From Thermoplasmata archaeon (lineage in GTDB: Archaea > Thermoplasmatota > Thermoplasmata > Thermoplasmatales > Thermoplasmataceae): DNA of 64,000 nucleotides. Position 1 is the first letter of the stretch. Each line of letters begins with the position of its first letter. The notes beneath the pieces are model-generated. The model did no database searches. It had not been told where the DNA came from and saw only the letters and a list, made by a program, of their open reading frames with translations. The position numbers were made by a program, and so were the translations under genes. Shown piece by piece: positions 25,759 through 32,919 of this stretch. The DNA lies in contig JAJZZX010000006.1 of NCBI GenBank assembly GCA_021797355.1, positions 1-64,000 of the forward strand, in the 5' to 3' direction.

Positions 25759-26194
25759 CATCCCGTTATTGTTGTTAAGCTTCAATTTATTAAGTATGGA
25801 TCGTCCTATCGACATATCGGCAGGGATTCAGGAAATAAAAGCTTCAATTCGATATCGATTTGATAAAAACAATAGGAATTTTAACAGATATAGAGAATTG
25901 CAATGACTATATAGATTATAATATTCTCACCGGGAAGTATCTCTTGCGACATTTAATCATAAAATGTCGTAGCGACATTGGTTTACGAAATGTCGGGACA
26001 ATTTCCCCCACATGAGGCCCGGCGTATATTGGCGCCCGGGAAATCGAAACAGCAATCAAAAACGAGTTTACGGTATTTTGATTATAAATACCGCTACGGT
26101 ATTTGTTTGTGAAATACCGAATCGAATTTTTTTCTTAAGAAAATGCTGTATAACATGTGTGTGCGCACGGGAGAGCATCCCGAAATGGCAAAAT
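25759..26194. other. Convergent intergenic region with paired dyads; candidate origin or structured RNA
   Basis: This stretch of 436 bases lies between the end of the integrase gene and the end of the replication operon, with no credible protein-coding frame. It holds four dyads (25947-26119), a TCGATATCGA palindrome near 25851, an AT-rich stretch near 25905-25930 and a T7 run with TTCTTAAGAA near 26126-26140. Candidate roles are replication origin, regulatory RNA or bidirectional 3'-end region. None is proven. Confidence 0.55.
25947..26119. repeat. Two pairs of 23-base dyads with compensated arm changes
   Basis: Units lie at 25947-25969, 25973-25995, 26071-26093 and 26097-26119. Each has 7-8 bp arms around a loop of 7-9 bases. 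Within a pair the units are 3 bases apart (TAG, then CTA). Arms are CGACATT/AATGTCG in the first pair and CGGTATT/AATACCG in the second: two bases differ and both arms changed together. Loop sequences correspond in order (unit 1 resembles unit 3, unit 2 resembles unit 4), so one pair probably arose from the other by duplication under selection for pairing. Confidence 0.85.
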
Positions 26195-26623
26195 TCAATG
26201 AATTTCCTTATCATACCATATTTCTTGAATCACTTTGCGCTTTTCAAATACCTGAACCCGGATAACCCTGAAATACTGTATGAAATATGCCGCCCCGGCG
26301 AGTGGGGTTTCCAGCCTTATATAGTGCCGCTCCAATTCCGTAATTACTCCCTTTCTATACAGTGGCACCATGTCCGGGCCATAAAACGTTATGGATACAT
26401 CACTCCCTATAAGGTCAACAAGATCGTTTTTAGTTATGCTGCATCCGGCTACACGTTCCAGGTTGAATCTCTCATATGACATGTAACCCGGCGCTTTCCT
26501 GATTTTCCCCTGCAATTCGCTTTCAAGTCTCTGCCTGATATGGGAATAATCCGTATCGGAATATGGCCAGCGCTCCATGGCCTTCACTATGGCGAGAAGC
26601 CGCTGGATCTGCACCTTGAGCAT
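26195..26623 (-). CDS. Unknown protein, last gene of the element operon
   Basis: Family not recognised. The 142-residue product starts with a basic helix (MLKVQIQRLLAIVKAMERW) and has a charged middle. It ends with strand-rich sequence (SDVSITFYGPDM, YIRLETPLAGAAYFIQYF) that resembles a small beta-barrel. It begins 11 bases after the zinc-finger gene and closes the minus-strand operon. The barrel-like C-terminus might bind nucleic acid; this is a guess from pattern only. Confidence 0.6.
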   Translation of the reverse strand: MLKVQIQRLLAIVKAMERWPYSDTDYSHIRQRLESELQGKIRKAPGYMSYERFNLERVAGCSITKNDLVDLIGSDVSITFYGPDMVPLYRKGVITELERHYIRLETPLAGAAYFIQYFRVIRVQVFEKRKVIQEIWYDKEIH

Positions 26624-26634
26624 GCTTCGGTTCC

Positions 26635-26751
26635 TCAGTGGTTTAACAGGACCGTGATCCTCGGTTTCCTGGGGCAGTTCCGTTCATGGTTGTCCTTCTT
26701 CACCCTGTCATGGAATGCCTTTCCGCAGTAGCCGCAATAATGGACTCTCAC
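26635..26751 (-). CDS. C2HC zinc-finger micro-protein, 38 aa
   Basis: From a GTG that overlaps the previous stop as GTGA, the frame reads VRVHYCGYCGKAFHDR followed by VKKDNHERNCPRK. This gives C-x2-C-x12-H-x3-C spacing, close to classical C2H2/C2HC zinc fingers, with the Phe expected between. Small zinc fingers of this kind are frequent in archaeal viruses and plasmids as regulators. The rest is a basic tail. Its size, overlap coupling and intact motif support a real gene. Confidence 0.7.
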   Translation of the reverse strand: MRVHYCGYCGKAFHDRVKKDNHERNCPRKPRITVLLNH

Positions 26752-26891
26752 GGTTCATCCCCCGGGTCATCTGGAAGGTAAGGTTCGTCTATGGGATCAG
26801 GTTCCTCTATCTCCGGCACCGGAATTAGAGATTCAGGGATCAAAGGTATCGGAGGGGCAATCGGGACCTCAGCGCTTGCCTGGCTTAACAT
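26748..26891 (-). CDS. Proline-rich acidic micro-protein, 47 aa
   Basis: The frame starts at ATG 26891 inside the end of the previous gene and ends with a TGA overlapped by the next GTG. The sequence is almost entirely Pro, Glu, Asp and Ile (PIAPPIPLIPES, then PEIEEPDPIDEPYLPDDPG), hence unstructured. It may be an acidic linker-like partner or simply an overlapping frame. It is kept because it fills the gap exactly between two coupled genes and no other frame does. Confidence 0.45.
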   Translation of the reverse strand: MLSQASAEVPIAPPIPLIPESLIPVPEIEEPDPIDEPYLPDDPGDEP

Positions 26892-27336
26892 GTCTGATTC
26901 TCTCCCTTATTTCTGCTTTCTTATCCTCTGAAAGCGATTCCCATCTTTCCCTTGCCGATTTGATCCTGTGATATTCTGAGCTGAAGTAACCTTCGAATGG
27001 CAATGCCTTCCTGAGGTAATCAGGCATTGATTCCCAGTACCTATGACGGGTAGCCTTCGCCATTCCGCATTTTTCATTATCCGGAAAATCAGTTCTTTCA
27101 GAAATGAGGATATCAAGAGGGCATAACTGTGCTGAACATGTTTGGAATCTTGAACAGTATCTCATGGATTGGATGGTAAGTTTCTCTTTATCTTCCTGAT
27201 AATCGCTTTCAATCTGTGGTTTTGTCCGTGCTGTCAGGATTGAATGACCCTTGGCAATGGAATTATACCTCCCCTTTCCTTTCAGTCCTGAGAACTGGGA
27301 TAAGGATGACTGTTTGACGTCATTATGCCTGATCAT
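26869..27336 (-). CDS. Cys-cluster protein of unknown function, 155 aa
   Basis: Family not recognised. The central part has a cluster of Cys residues: CSRFQTCSAQLCPLD (C-x5-C-x4-C) and, after about 17 residues, EKCGMAK, followed by RHRYWESMPDYLRKALPF. The four Cys could bind zinc or an iron-sulphur cluster. The C-terminus is strongly basic and helical (RERWESLSEDKKAEIRERIRH), so nucleic acid binding is plausible. Its ATG overlaps the LSm-like stop by 4 bases. Confidence 0.65.
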   Translation of the reverse strand: MIRHNDVKQSSLSQFSGLKGKGRYNSIAKGHSILTARTKPQIESDYQEDKEKLTIQSMRYCSRFQTCSAQLCPLDILISERTDFPDNEKCGMAKATRHRYWESMPDYLRKALPFEGYFSSEYHRIKSARERWESLSEDKKAEIRERIRHVKPGKR

Positions 27337-27572
27337 AGGACGCTCACCGTTACGATTGATCCCTTGTTAATGATCAATTCCTTGCCATTGTTGCCATCGA
27401 TGGATAGCATGTAAGCTCCAAGTGCCTTAAGCTTCCCCGATTCAATCCTGCCGTTCACCAGGGTTATGGTTACTGACCTCCCTATATGTGAAGTATTGAG
27501 AGGTTCAGGGTTCCCATAATTCCGGGGGCCCTCCATTTCCTTCTTAACATCTTTCCTTTCACTCGTTATCAT
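27333..27572 (-). CDS. LSm/Hfq-like small RNA-binding protein
   Basis: Residues 29-79 of this 79-residue protein follow the Sm fold. GRSVTITLVNGRIESGKLKAL gives strands 1-2 with the Sm1 Gly, AYMLSIDGNNGKELIINKGSI gives strands 3-4, and VTVSVL is strand 5. The INKGSIVTV segment resembles the Hfq KHA turn region. The first 28 residues are a polar tail. Sm-fold proteins form rings that bind U- or A-rich RNA. A copy inside a mobile replicon is unusual and could act on a replicon RNA. The match is by eye and the fold is small, so an SH3/KOW barrel remains possible. Confidence 0.62.
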   Translation of the reverse strand: MITSERKDVKKEMEGPRNYGNPEPLNTSHIGRSVTITLVNGRIESGKLKALGAYMLSIDGNNGKELIINKGSIVTVSVL

Positions 27573-27679
27573 TCCTTCAATACCTCCGTCATCCTGTCCC
27601 TGAGTGGCCTTAGCCTTTCCTTTACGCTTTCAGGAATAAGGCTTCCCAACTTCCTGAATGCCCTCTCTTTCATGTTCAT
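27569..27679 (-). CDS. Basic helical micro-protein, 36 aa
   Basis: From ATG 27679, with GGAAGGA about 10 bases upstream, the frame gives a basic amphipathic helix-rich peptide (MNMKERAFRKLGSLIPES, then VKERLRPLRDRMTEVLKE). Its TGA overlaps the next gene's ATG as ATGA (27569-27572), the same coupling seen through the operon. Function unknown. Confidence 0.58.
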   Translation of the reverse strand: MNMKERAFRKLGSLIPESVKERLRPLRDRMTEVLKE

Positions 27680-27753
27680 GTATTCATTCCTTCCTGGAGC
27701 TTAAGGCAGCTCCCATGCCGTCCCGAAATTGTGGACTTTGAAAGGTTAATCAT
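27676..27753 (-). CDS. Micro-protein, 25 aa
   Basis: A short frame from ATG 27753 to TGA 27676-27678, reading MINLSKSTISGRHGSCL and so on. Its start overlaps the previous stop by 8 bases and its stop overlaps the next start as ATGA. The overlap pattern is the only support; it may instead act as a translation-coupling leader. Confidence 0.42.
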   Translation of the reverse strand: MINLSKSTISGRHGSCLKLQEGMNT

Positions 27754-28063
27754 CCTCTCCCCCGTATCTGAGCTCGCTGGGAAGAAAACTGCGAAACAGA
27801 GCTGTGCGCTCTATCTCGATTATCCCAGTGGACCAGTCCCTGAATCCAAGGACCATTTCCCTGAATACCTTCTGTGCTTTTCTATACGAATCCAGAACCT
27901 GATCGTAGCAAGCACCGTGAAAGTAAACCGTGTGAGCGCCCCGGTCAATCCCTATAGCGATGGCCGGTTCTGTGGGCTCGAAGGGTTCGGTGCAGTAAAG
28001 GCAAGCCGGTTTCGTTAGTTTTCGGGCCCAATCCATTCTTGCTTCGAAGTCCCGGTACTTCAT
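27746..28063 (-). CDS. Small zinc-binding protein, 105 aa
   Basis: The product has a CLYC knuckle (about residues 21-24) and, about 25 residues later, YFHGACYD. Together these give a C-x2-C ... H-x2-C set typical of treble-clef or zinc-ribbon sites. The rest is helical with a charged C-terminus (SELRYGGEDD). The first 20 residues (MKYRDFEARMDWARKLTKP) are basic. The start overlaps the helicase stop by 4 bases. Zinc binding is likely; a role in replication initiation is inference from the operon. Confidence 0.68.
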   Translation of the reverse strand: MKYRDFEARMDWARKLTKPACLYCTEPFEPTEPAIAIGIDRGAHTVYFHGACYDQVLDSYRKAQKVFREMVLGFRDWSTGIIEIERTALFRSFLPSELRYGGEDD

Positions 28064-30135
28064 GGCCCTGCCTCCATGACTTCAAGGTAGCCTTTGTCAA
28101 CATACCGGGAGAGATCAACATCTGCCGGGAGAATGAAAGTCGTTCCTGAGCGGTACACGTGACCGCTGTACTCAAAATCCGTGACCACATGATACGTTCT
28201 GTATCGTGTTTTTTCATTCTGGACGTTGGAATTTACGGGCTCAGTTTTTAACTCTGTTCCATCAGTTTCAAGAGTTCCATCATTTTTGAGGGGGGTATCT
28301 GTTTTTTTGTCTTCTTTTGATTCCTGAGCCTGTATTTCTGAGGACGTCTTGTCATTTTCATTGGTGTCATCTTCACTGTAATTTTCATTCCGAGGGTAGC
28401 CGACATGGGGGGCGACACCCTGGACTGTCTGGACTCCTTGGACTTCTTTTAGTCCAGTGAGTCCATTCAGTCCACCGTTGTGGGGGGGATCCTTGGTCGA
28501 TATATTTTGAATTTTTTCTGTGTCTCTCTCTTCTTCATCGGGGAAACACCATCTTGAGCGCTCCCTGAGCGAAATCCCCCTAAACATCCGTGGCCTTTCC
28601 GGATCTTCCTCTTTGTTGGGACGATAATCAGTCAGGGTTCCCGGGCGAAATTGATCCTTAAAGTTCTTAAAGAATGCATCTCTCGATCTGCTTACCACCT
28701 TGTGAATTTCACAATGATCACGGTAAGCCAGGAATAGGTCATCTTTCTTGACCTGACCGTTGGGATCCTCACATACGCAATGCATGACGAAGGCCCTATA
28801 CGGGTCCGATCTCACTATGTAGTCCTCACGCACAGTTTCCACGGTCTTACCGTTGGAGAAGCGCCATCCATTGGCCCTGAGTCTCTGCAATCCCTCCAGG
28901 GCCCAGTTCAGGAACCCTGACATCTCCTCAGTGTCATTTATCAGTTTTTCTTTGAGATCCTTGTCCTCACTGGTTGAACCCTCAAAGCTGTATGGAAATT
29001 CAACGATTAGCCATCTCCTGAAGTACGCAACTGAATCCTCCGGTACTCTTGGCACTGCATTGCATGAGAAAGTCAGTTTCGCAACGTTGTGAAATGTAAA
29101 CGCCTTTACATTCTTGTCCTCAGCCCGTATGGGGTCTCCTCCAGTGAGCATCTTGAAAATACCCGTACTCTTTAGATCCTTATCAGGGAGATCCGGGTAC
29201 AGATTCGCAGCTTTCCCGAATAGGTCATGCGTTGCGAAGCGATTGTCCTCAAGCTCATGAAGGCTAACCGCTGATCTATTCTCTCTGCCCACCATGTACT
29301 CAATAATGCCGATGAATGTGGATTTTCCATTACCACCATCCCCCACCAGGAGCATGGCCTTCTGCGCCGGATAACCGAAAATCCATAGGTTGTACCCGGC
29401 CCATTCCTGCAATAGGGGGATATCTTCTGACCTTGCAACCTCGCTTATGAATTTCAGAATCTTGGGGCACTTGGCGTCTTTTTTGAAATTGACCGGGAAT
29501 TTGGTCAATGCAAGCCATTCCGGCGTATGACCCTGAAGCTCCAGCGTATCAAGGTCCAGTATGCCATTCTGCAATACGATCTTGTGTTCAGAATGCCCTG
29601 TAAACTCTGACCTGTCAATGTATGTTGCTCTCTGGACCTTGCCGATGACCTCGCCGCAGAACTGTGAGGACTCTGCACCTCCAAGAATCTCATGCACCAT
29701 CTCCTTTATTTTTGTCTCGCCGTTGCGCACATACACACCCTCCCTGTAGTAATATACAGATTCATTGTCTCTGAATGTTCGGAATTTCCCACTTTGAATT
29801 AGCTGCTCAGCGATCTCAGTGGTTGTAGGACCTTCTTCTTTGCCATTTTCGTTTTCTTGTGATTGTTTGTCCGGCTTATAGTTCAAAATGTCAAGGAAAA
29901 GCCCAGGGGGGAGCACGCCTTCATATTTCTTTAGCATTCTCTGGGCATGTTTAAGCTCTTCACTGCTTAGGGATTTCTTGGCGAGTAGCACCTCTCCTAA
30001 TTTTTTATCCTTCTCTGTGAATTTGCCATTATCCGCAAGGAACTTTAAGCCCTCACGGATTGGCCTGTCATTGTCCTTTGCCTTTACTGCATTTCTGAGT
30101 TTGTTAGCGTCCTCTTTTATTGCGTCTTTAGTCAT
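28060..30135 (-). CDS. D5-type superfamily 3 replicative helicase
   Basis: The 691-residue protein has a D5-N-like domain (about residues 185-255, including NGILDLDTLEL). An SF3 helicase core follows: Walker A GDGGNGKST (265-273), a Walker B region in AANLYPDLPD, motif C AKLTFSCNAVP and the arginine-finger region YFRRWLIVEFP. A low-complexity hydrophilic linker (about 540-640) leads to a short beta-rich C-terminal domain. These helicases unwind DNA at the origins of plasmids and viruses and usually work with a primase; here the PrimPol gene overlaps it by 8 bases. The N-terminal 100 residues are helical and not recognised. Confidence 0.92.
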   Translation of the reverse strand: MTKDAIKEDANKLRNAVKAKDNDRPIREGLKFLADNGKFTEKDKKLGEVLLAKKSLSSEELKHAQRMLKKYEGVLPPGLFLDILNYKPDKQSQENENGKEEGPTTTEIAEQLIQSGKFRTFRDNESVYYYREGVYVRNGETKIKEMVHEILGGAESSQFCGEVIGKVQRATYIDRSEFTGHSEHKIVLQNGILDLDTLELQGHTPEWLALTKFPVNFKKDAKCPKILKFISEVARSEDIPLLQEWAGYNLWIFGYPAQKAMLLVGDGGNGKSTFIGIIEYMVGRENRSAVSLHELEDNRFATHDLFGKAANLYPDLPDKDLKSTGIFKMLTGGDPIRAEDKNVKAFTFHNVAKLTFSCNAVPRVPEDSVAYFRRWLIVEFPYSFEGSTSEDKDLKEKLINDTEEMSGFLNWALEGLQRLRANGWRFSNGKTVETVREDYIVRSDPYRAFVMHCVCEDPNGQVKKDDLFLAYRDHCEIHKVVSRSRDAFFKNFKDQFRPGTLTDYRPNKEEDPERPRMFRGISLRERSRWCFPDEEERDTEKIQNISTKDPPHNGGLNGLTGLKEVQGVQTVQGVAPHVGYPRNENYSEDDTNENDKTSSEIQAQESKEDKKTDTPLKNDGTLETDGTELKTEPVNSNVQNEKTRYRTYHVVTDFEYSGHVYRSGTTFILPADVDLSRYVDKGYLEVMEAGP

Positions 30136-31090
30136 TTTGTAGTACCTCCATAAGCTGCTCCAATGATCTGAACCCTTTCACTGGCCCTTCTCTTCTAAAA
30201 GCATACCTGGCCCCCGGAATGTGATCATGCCCCTTGCCTGTCAGTCTTGCAAGTTCAGAAATTATGAAGGTAGCGTCCTCTTCAGTACCCCCTGACCTTG
30301 CTATAAAGCCGGCAATGGCAAGAGTGAAATCATTACGCCTTCCATTGGCCCTGACCCAGTAAGGTTCAAGAACCCTGATTATTTCCTCACGATCTACCTT
30401 GCCCGTGCCTGTTGGCAATTTTCTAAACTCTGTTTTGGGCCCTCTGAATTGAAGGACCCAGTTCAGCAATCCTTCAGGTATTGTACGGATCTCCGTTAAA
30501 TTGAGAAATTCGTAATATCCGTATTGACCCTGTGAATGAGGAAGTATGACATACCCTCCGTACCCTTTCAGGTCAAGGCCCTCTAAAGCGTGTGTGTGAT
30601 TAAAGGACGGAACCCCTTCCGGCATACGGTAATAGAAATGCCGGCCCCCTGATTGCGTCCTGACGGAGAGAGTATCAAGGTCAGCATCCATGAAGCCAAG
30701 TTCAATTATAAGCCGTTGAAAGGATCGCAAGCCGATAATGTCCGGGTTGCCGTCCTTAAGAATGGGTCTTCCCTCAGCATTCTTCTTTACATCGCAGTCA
30801 ATAATGATTAAATCCTCAGGAATTGCAAATCCAATTGCCGCATTAGGGTACTTAAACCATGTTTTGGCTACGAGCTTTAGATTTGCTGTGGCATCTCTAA
30901 ACCCATGCTCAAAACCCAGGGAAGGATCCTTAATAGGCGCCTTTAAGTTGCACGGAAATAAAGAAAATTCCATCTTTGCAAATTCAACGGCGAAGGCTTG
31001 CTGAGTGGGCTCTGGCAATAGCGTTAACTTTATTAAGCCATTGCAACTATACTTATTAGAAGTACGCCTGTGGGGAATTTCCTCACTCAT
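30128..31090 (-). CDS. Primase-polymerase (PrimPol, archaeo-eukaryotic primase superfamily)
   Basis: The 320-residue protein has the PrimPol catalytic motifs: DCD (98-100) in LIIIDCDVK for metal binding, SGGRHFYYR (147-155) holding the nucleotide-binding His, and the third acidic motif in LDLKGYGGYVILPHS (Asp173). A PriCT-like helical region (RRNDFTLAIAGFIARSGG) follows. Such enzymes make primers and extend them and are typical of integrated plasmids such as those of Sulfolobus and of many phage satellites. Its start overlaps the 58-aa gene as ATGA. An internal ATG at residue 40 would remove the first strand, so the first ATG is preferred. Confidence 0.92.
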   Translation of the reverse strand: MSEEIPHRRTSNKYSCNGLIKLTLLPEPTQQAFAVEFAKMEFSLFPCNLKAPIKDPSLGFEHGFRDATANLKLVAKTWFKYPNAAIGFAIPEDLIIIDCDVKKNAEGRPILKDGNPDIIGLRSFQRLIIELGFMDADLDTLSVRTQSGGRHFYYRMPEGVPSFNHTHALEGLDLKGYGGYVILPHSQGQYGYYEFLNLTEIRTIPEGLLNWVLQFRGPKTEFRKLPTGTGKVDREEIIRVLEPYWVRANGRRNDFTLAIAGFIARSGGTEEDATFIISELARLTGKGHDHIPGARYAFRREGPVKGFRSLEQLMEVLQND

Positions 31091-31263
31091 TTTTGATCGG
31101 CCTCCCTGTCCATTTCAGCGGCATTTAGCCACGTGGTGATTTTAGCCAGCAATTCCTCTTGCGTCATCTCATCGGGCTCATTTTTGAGGATGGCCGTTAT
31201 TGTTTTGCCTGGAAATTTCACGGAGATCCGCTCTTTCAAAGGGCGAATGTTAACACGTGTCAT
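31087..31263 (-). CDS. Small protein between the AbrB and PrimPol genes, 58 aa
   Basis: ATG 31263 gives a protein with a short strand part (RISVKFPGKTITAILK) and a helical part (EMTQEELLAKITTWLNAAEMDR). Both ends overlap neighbours by 4 bases (ATGA with the AbrB-like stop and ATGA with PrimPol). Family not recognised; its position suggests a partner of the AbrB-like protein or a replication accessory. Confidence 0.62.
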   Translation of the reverse strand: MTRVNIRPLKERISVKFPGKTITAILKNEPDEMTQEELLAKITTWLNAAEMDREADQK

Positions 31264-31469
31264 TTCAGGGCCCTCCTTATTGGTTCGATATTCTCGCCTG
31301 CCTTTACCGGCGTGATTATCAGTTCGCCATTCTCTCCGATTCTGAGGTGAACCCAGTCCCCTATCTCTCCCCTCCAGGACTCAAGCCACACAATTGGGAT
31401 CGTAATGGCATGGGACCGATTCATGAGGTAAATTCGCCTATCTTTCAGTTTTAGGTTAAACATCAACAT
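31260..31469 (-). CDS. AbrB/SpoVT-like regulator heading the replicon operon
   Basis: The 69-residue protein has the swapped-hairpin pattern of AbrB domains. A basic strand-turn (DRRIYLMNRSHAITIPIVW) is followed by an acidic Gly-rich turn and a second pair of strands (WVHLRIGENGELIITPVK). As first gene of the operon it is likely to control its own promoter and so replicon copy number. A minus-strand TATA-like CTTAAAAAATAG (31485-31496) lies about 16-27 bases before the start, so the operon mRNA is probably leaderless. Confidence 0.72.
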   Translation of the reverse strand: MLMFNLKLKDRRIYLMNRSHAITIPIVWLESWRGEIGDWVHLRIGENGELIITPVKAGENIEPIRRALK

Positions 31470-31484
31470 AATAATAGTGAGGGA

Positions 31485-31590
31485 CTATTTTTTAAGATTG
31501 AGGTATATCTATGTGCGATTACTAAATAAAAATCAATAATGCAAGTATCTACTGCAAAAAGTATAAGTTAAACAGTAAACTATATTATGG
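31485..31590. promoter_or_regulatory. Divergent promoters of the element operon and the 345-aa gene
   Basis: A minus-strand TATA-like box at 31485-31496 serves the operon starting at 31469. A plus-strand box CTATATTATGG at about 31580-31590 lies 21-31 bases before the TTG start at 31611. The roughly 85 bases between are very AT-rich and are the natural place for an AbrB operator. Confidence 0.6.
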
Positions 31591-31610
31591 TATAGTGCAT
31601 TGCTTATACA

Positions 31611-32648
31611 TTGACATCTTATAAAAACATCCTGAGGATTCAGCGTCCCAATTCCCTGAAAATAGCCATCATTATGCTGCTCTTTTATTCAGAAACATAC
31701 GGAAATGCCCCTGATATAGACAGAACCCTCACTAAGGGGAGGTTATACGAAATCCTGAAGGCGCATTACAGAATTGAAAATACACGGGCTATTAAAAATC
31801 AGGTTGAAATGCTTAAAGCTGACGGCATCATGATAGAGCAAGACGACAGATTACATCTTGTTATGAATGAAGACATGCTCCTCAAGGTATATAGAATAAT
31901 AATGGAAGCGCCGGATGATATCTTTCCCATTTACCAGAGGGAAATCGATTTTTTCCATTATGTTGTAAAAATCCCTTCCCATGATCCGAGGGATATATGG
32001 GAGGATGTCCTGCTACAGAGAAGACACCCGGATAACGAACCCGACGAGTTTTTCTATGGCAAAGAGGAACTATTCAAATTAATGATATCCGGTTACTTCA
32101 GCTTCGTAGATCAGTATATCAAGCCTTATATTCTGTCATTTTGTGCCCTCCGCTACCTGGCAAAGGCCATTTATGAAGACTTGCACACCGGCCCGGATTA
32201 CTCATGGCCTTATCCGGAAATAGAAAAAATAAAAGAGAGCATTAAAAAGTCCGTTGGGAAAGAAGCCGATTACGAACAGGTATTCGAATCATTAAAAAAG
32301 CAAGTGAATTTCGAATTGAGCGAAAGGATAACAGGGTCTGTCTTCCCCCATATTTCTGGCGAAGGACGGATCGAATATATCATAATGTTAGGGTCCTCAC
32401 CATCAGCGCTTTATTTCTTTTTCAACATCGGAAAAGCAAAACCTGACTTGCTTAACCGGTTAATTTCGGTGAATACAGCAAACAAGACGGTATATTCACA
32501 CATGCGCCAGTGGTTGATATCCCTTTTAATGCGGGACTTCATAGAGAATGAATATCACAGTTTCCAGTTCGATTTAGAAGGCAGAACATATACTTTGAAC
32601 ATGGAAGGCCTTGGTATAGAAGTTCAAAGATTCCCAGGGGCATTCTGA
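31611..32648 (+). CDS. Unknown 345-aa protein of the element, possibly with N-terminal winged helix
   Basis: Family not recognised. Residues 14-80 are helical with a spacing like a winged helix (LTKGRLYEILKAHYRIENTR, then IKNQVEMLKADGIMIEQDDR and LHLVMNEDM). The rest is a large helical domain with aromatic patches and no catalytic motif. The start is a TTG placed 21-31 bases after a TATA-like box; an ATG at MLLFYSE is the next option. It is the only element gene besides the integrase on the plus strand, and is divergent from the replication operon. It could be a regulator, partition protein or cargo. Confidence 0.7.
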   Translation: MTSYKNILRIQRPNSLKIAIIMLLFYSETYGNAPDIDRTLTKGRLYEILKAHYRIENTRAIKNQVEMLKADGIMIEQDDRLHLVMNEDMLLKVYRIIMEAPDDIFPIYQREIDFFHYVVKIPSHDPRDIWEDVLLQRRHPDNEPDEFFYGKEELFKLMISGYFSFVDQYIKPYILSFCALRYLAKAIYEDLHTGPDYSWPYPEIEKIKESIKKSVGKEADYEQVFESLKKQVNFELSERITGSVFPHISGEGRIEYIIMLGSSPSALYFFFNIGKAKPDLLNRLISVNTANKTVYSHMRQWLISLLMRDFIENEYHSFQFDLEGRTYTLNMEGLGIEVQRFPGAF

Positions 32649-32777
32649 ACCGGCATTATATTTATTTTAACATTAATATATTCCAGAATGACCCCATGAA
32701 GAGACACATTATTTTATATACCATGTTTTTTGGATATATAAGACCGATAATTTATGAACTATCTTTGATAGTGGATA

Positions 32778-32791
32778 CCTACCTATCCTTT
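32778..32791 (+). repeat. attR: 14-bp direct repeat at the far end of the element
   Basis: An identical copy of CCTACCTATCCTTT, preceded by ACTATCTTTGATAGT, a short dyad. No other part of a tRNA is present here, which is the expected product of integration into a tRNA 3' end. Confidence 0.85.
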
Positions 32792-32919
32792 TATAGAATT
32801 GCAATATCTGTCAACGAGTAAGGCTACGAAGGTAGGAGCCTGGCCTTAATGGACTTCAGCTTTGGATTTCCAATAATGAAAACCAGAGACAGAATTCCGG
32901 GCCCTGAACATCTAAGATT

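Larger units (their letters stand above)
24408..32791. mobile_element. Integrated replicon (integrase + PrimPol + SF3 helicase) in tRNA-Cys
   Basis: The element is bounded by direct repeats at the tRNA-Cys 3' end (24408-24421) and at 32778-32791, about 8.37 kb apart. The integrase gene starts 50 bases after the tRNA. A convergent minus-strand operon (31469 down to 26195) carries an AbrB-like regulator, a primase-polymerase, a D5/SF3 helicase, zinc-binding proteins, an LSm-like protein and micro-genes. One plus-strand gene of unknown function lies at 31611. No capsid, packaging, conjugation or Cdc6/RepA gene is visible. It therefore looks like an integrative plasmid or a satellite rather than a complete virus. 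Confidence 0.88.

Noticed and set aside
26012-26479. 155-codon plus-strand frame over the dyad region
   Set aside because: Starts inside the repeat region, ends antisense to the last operon gene, and has no family features.
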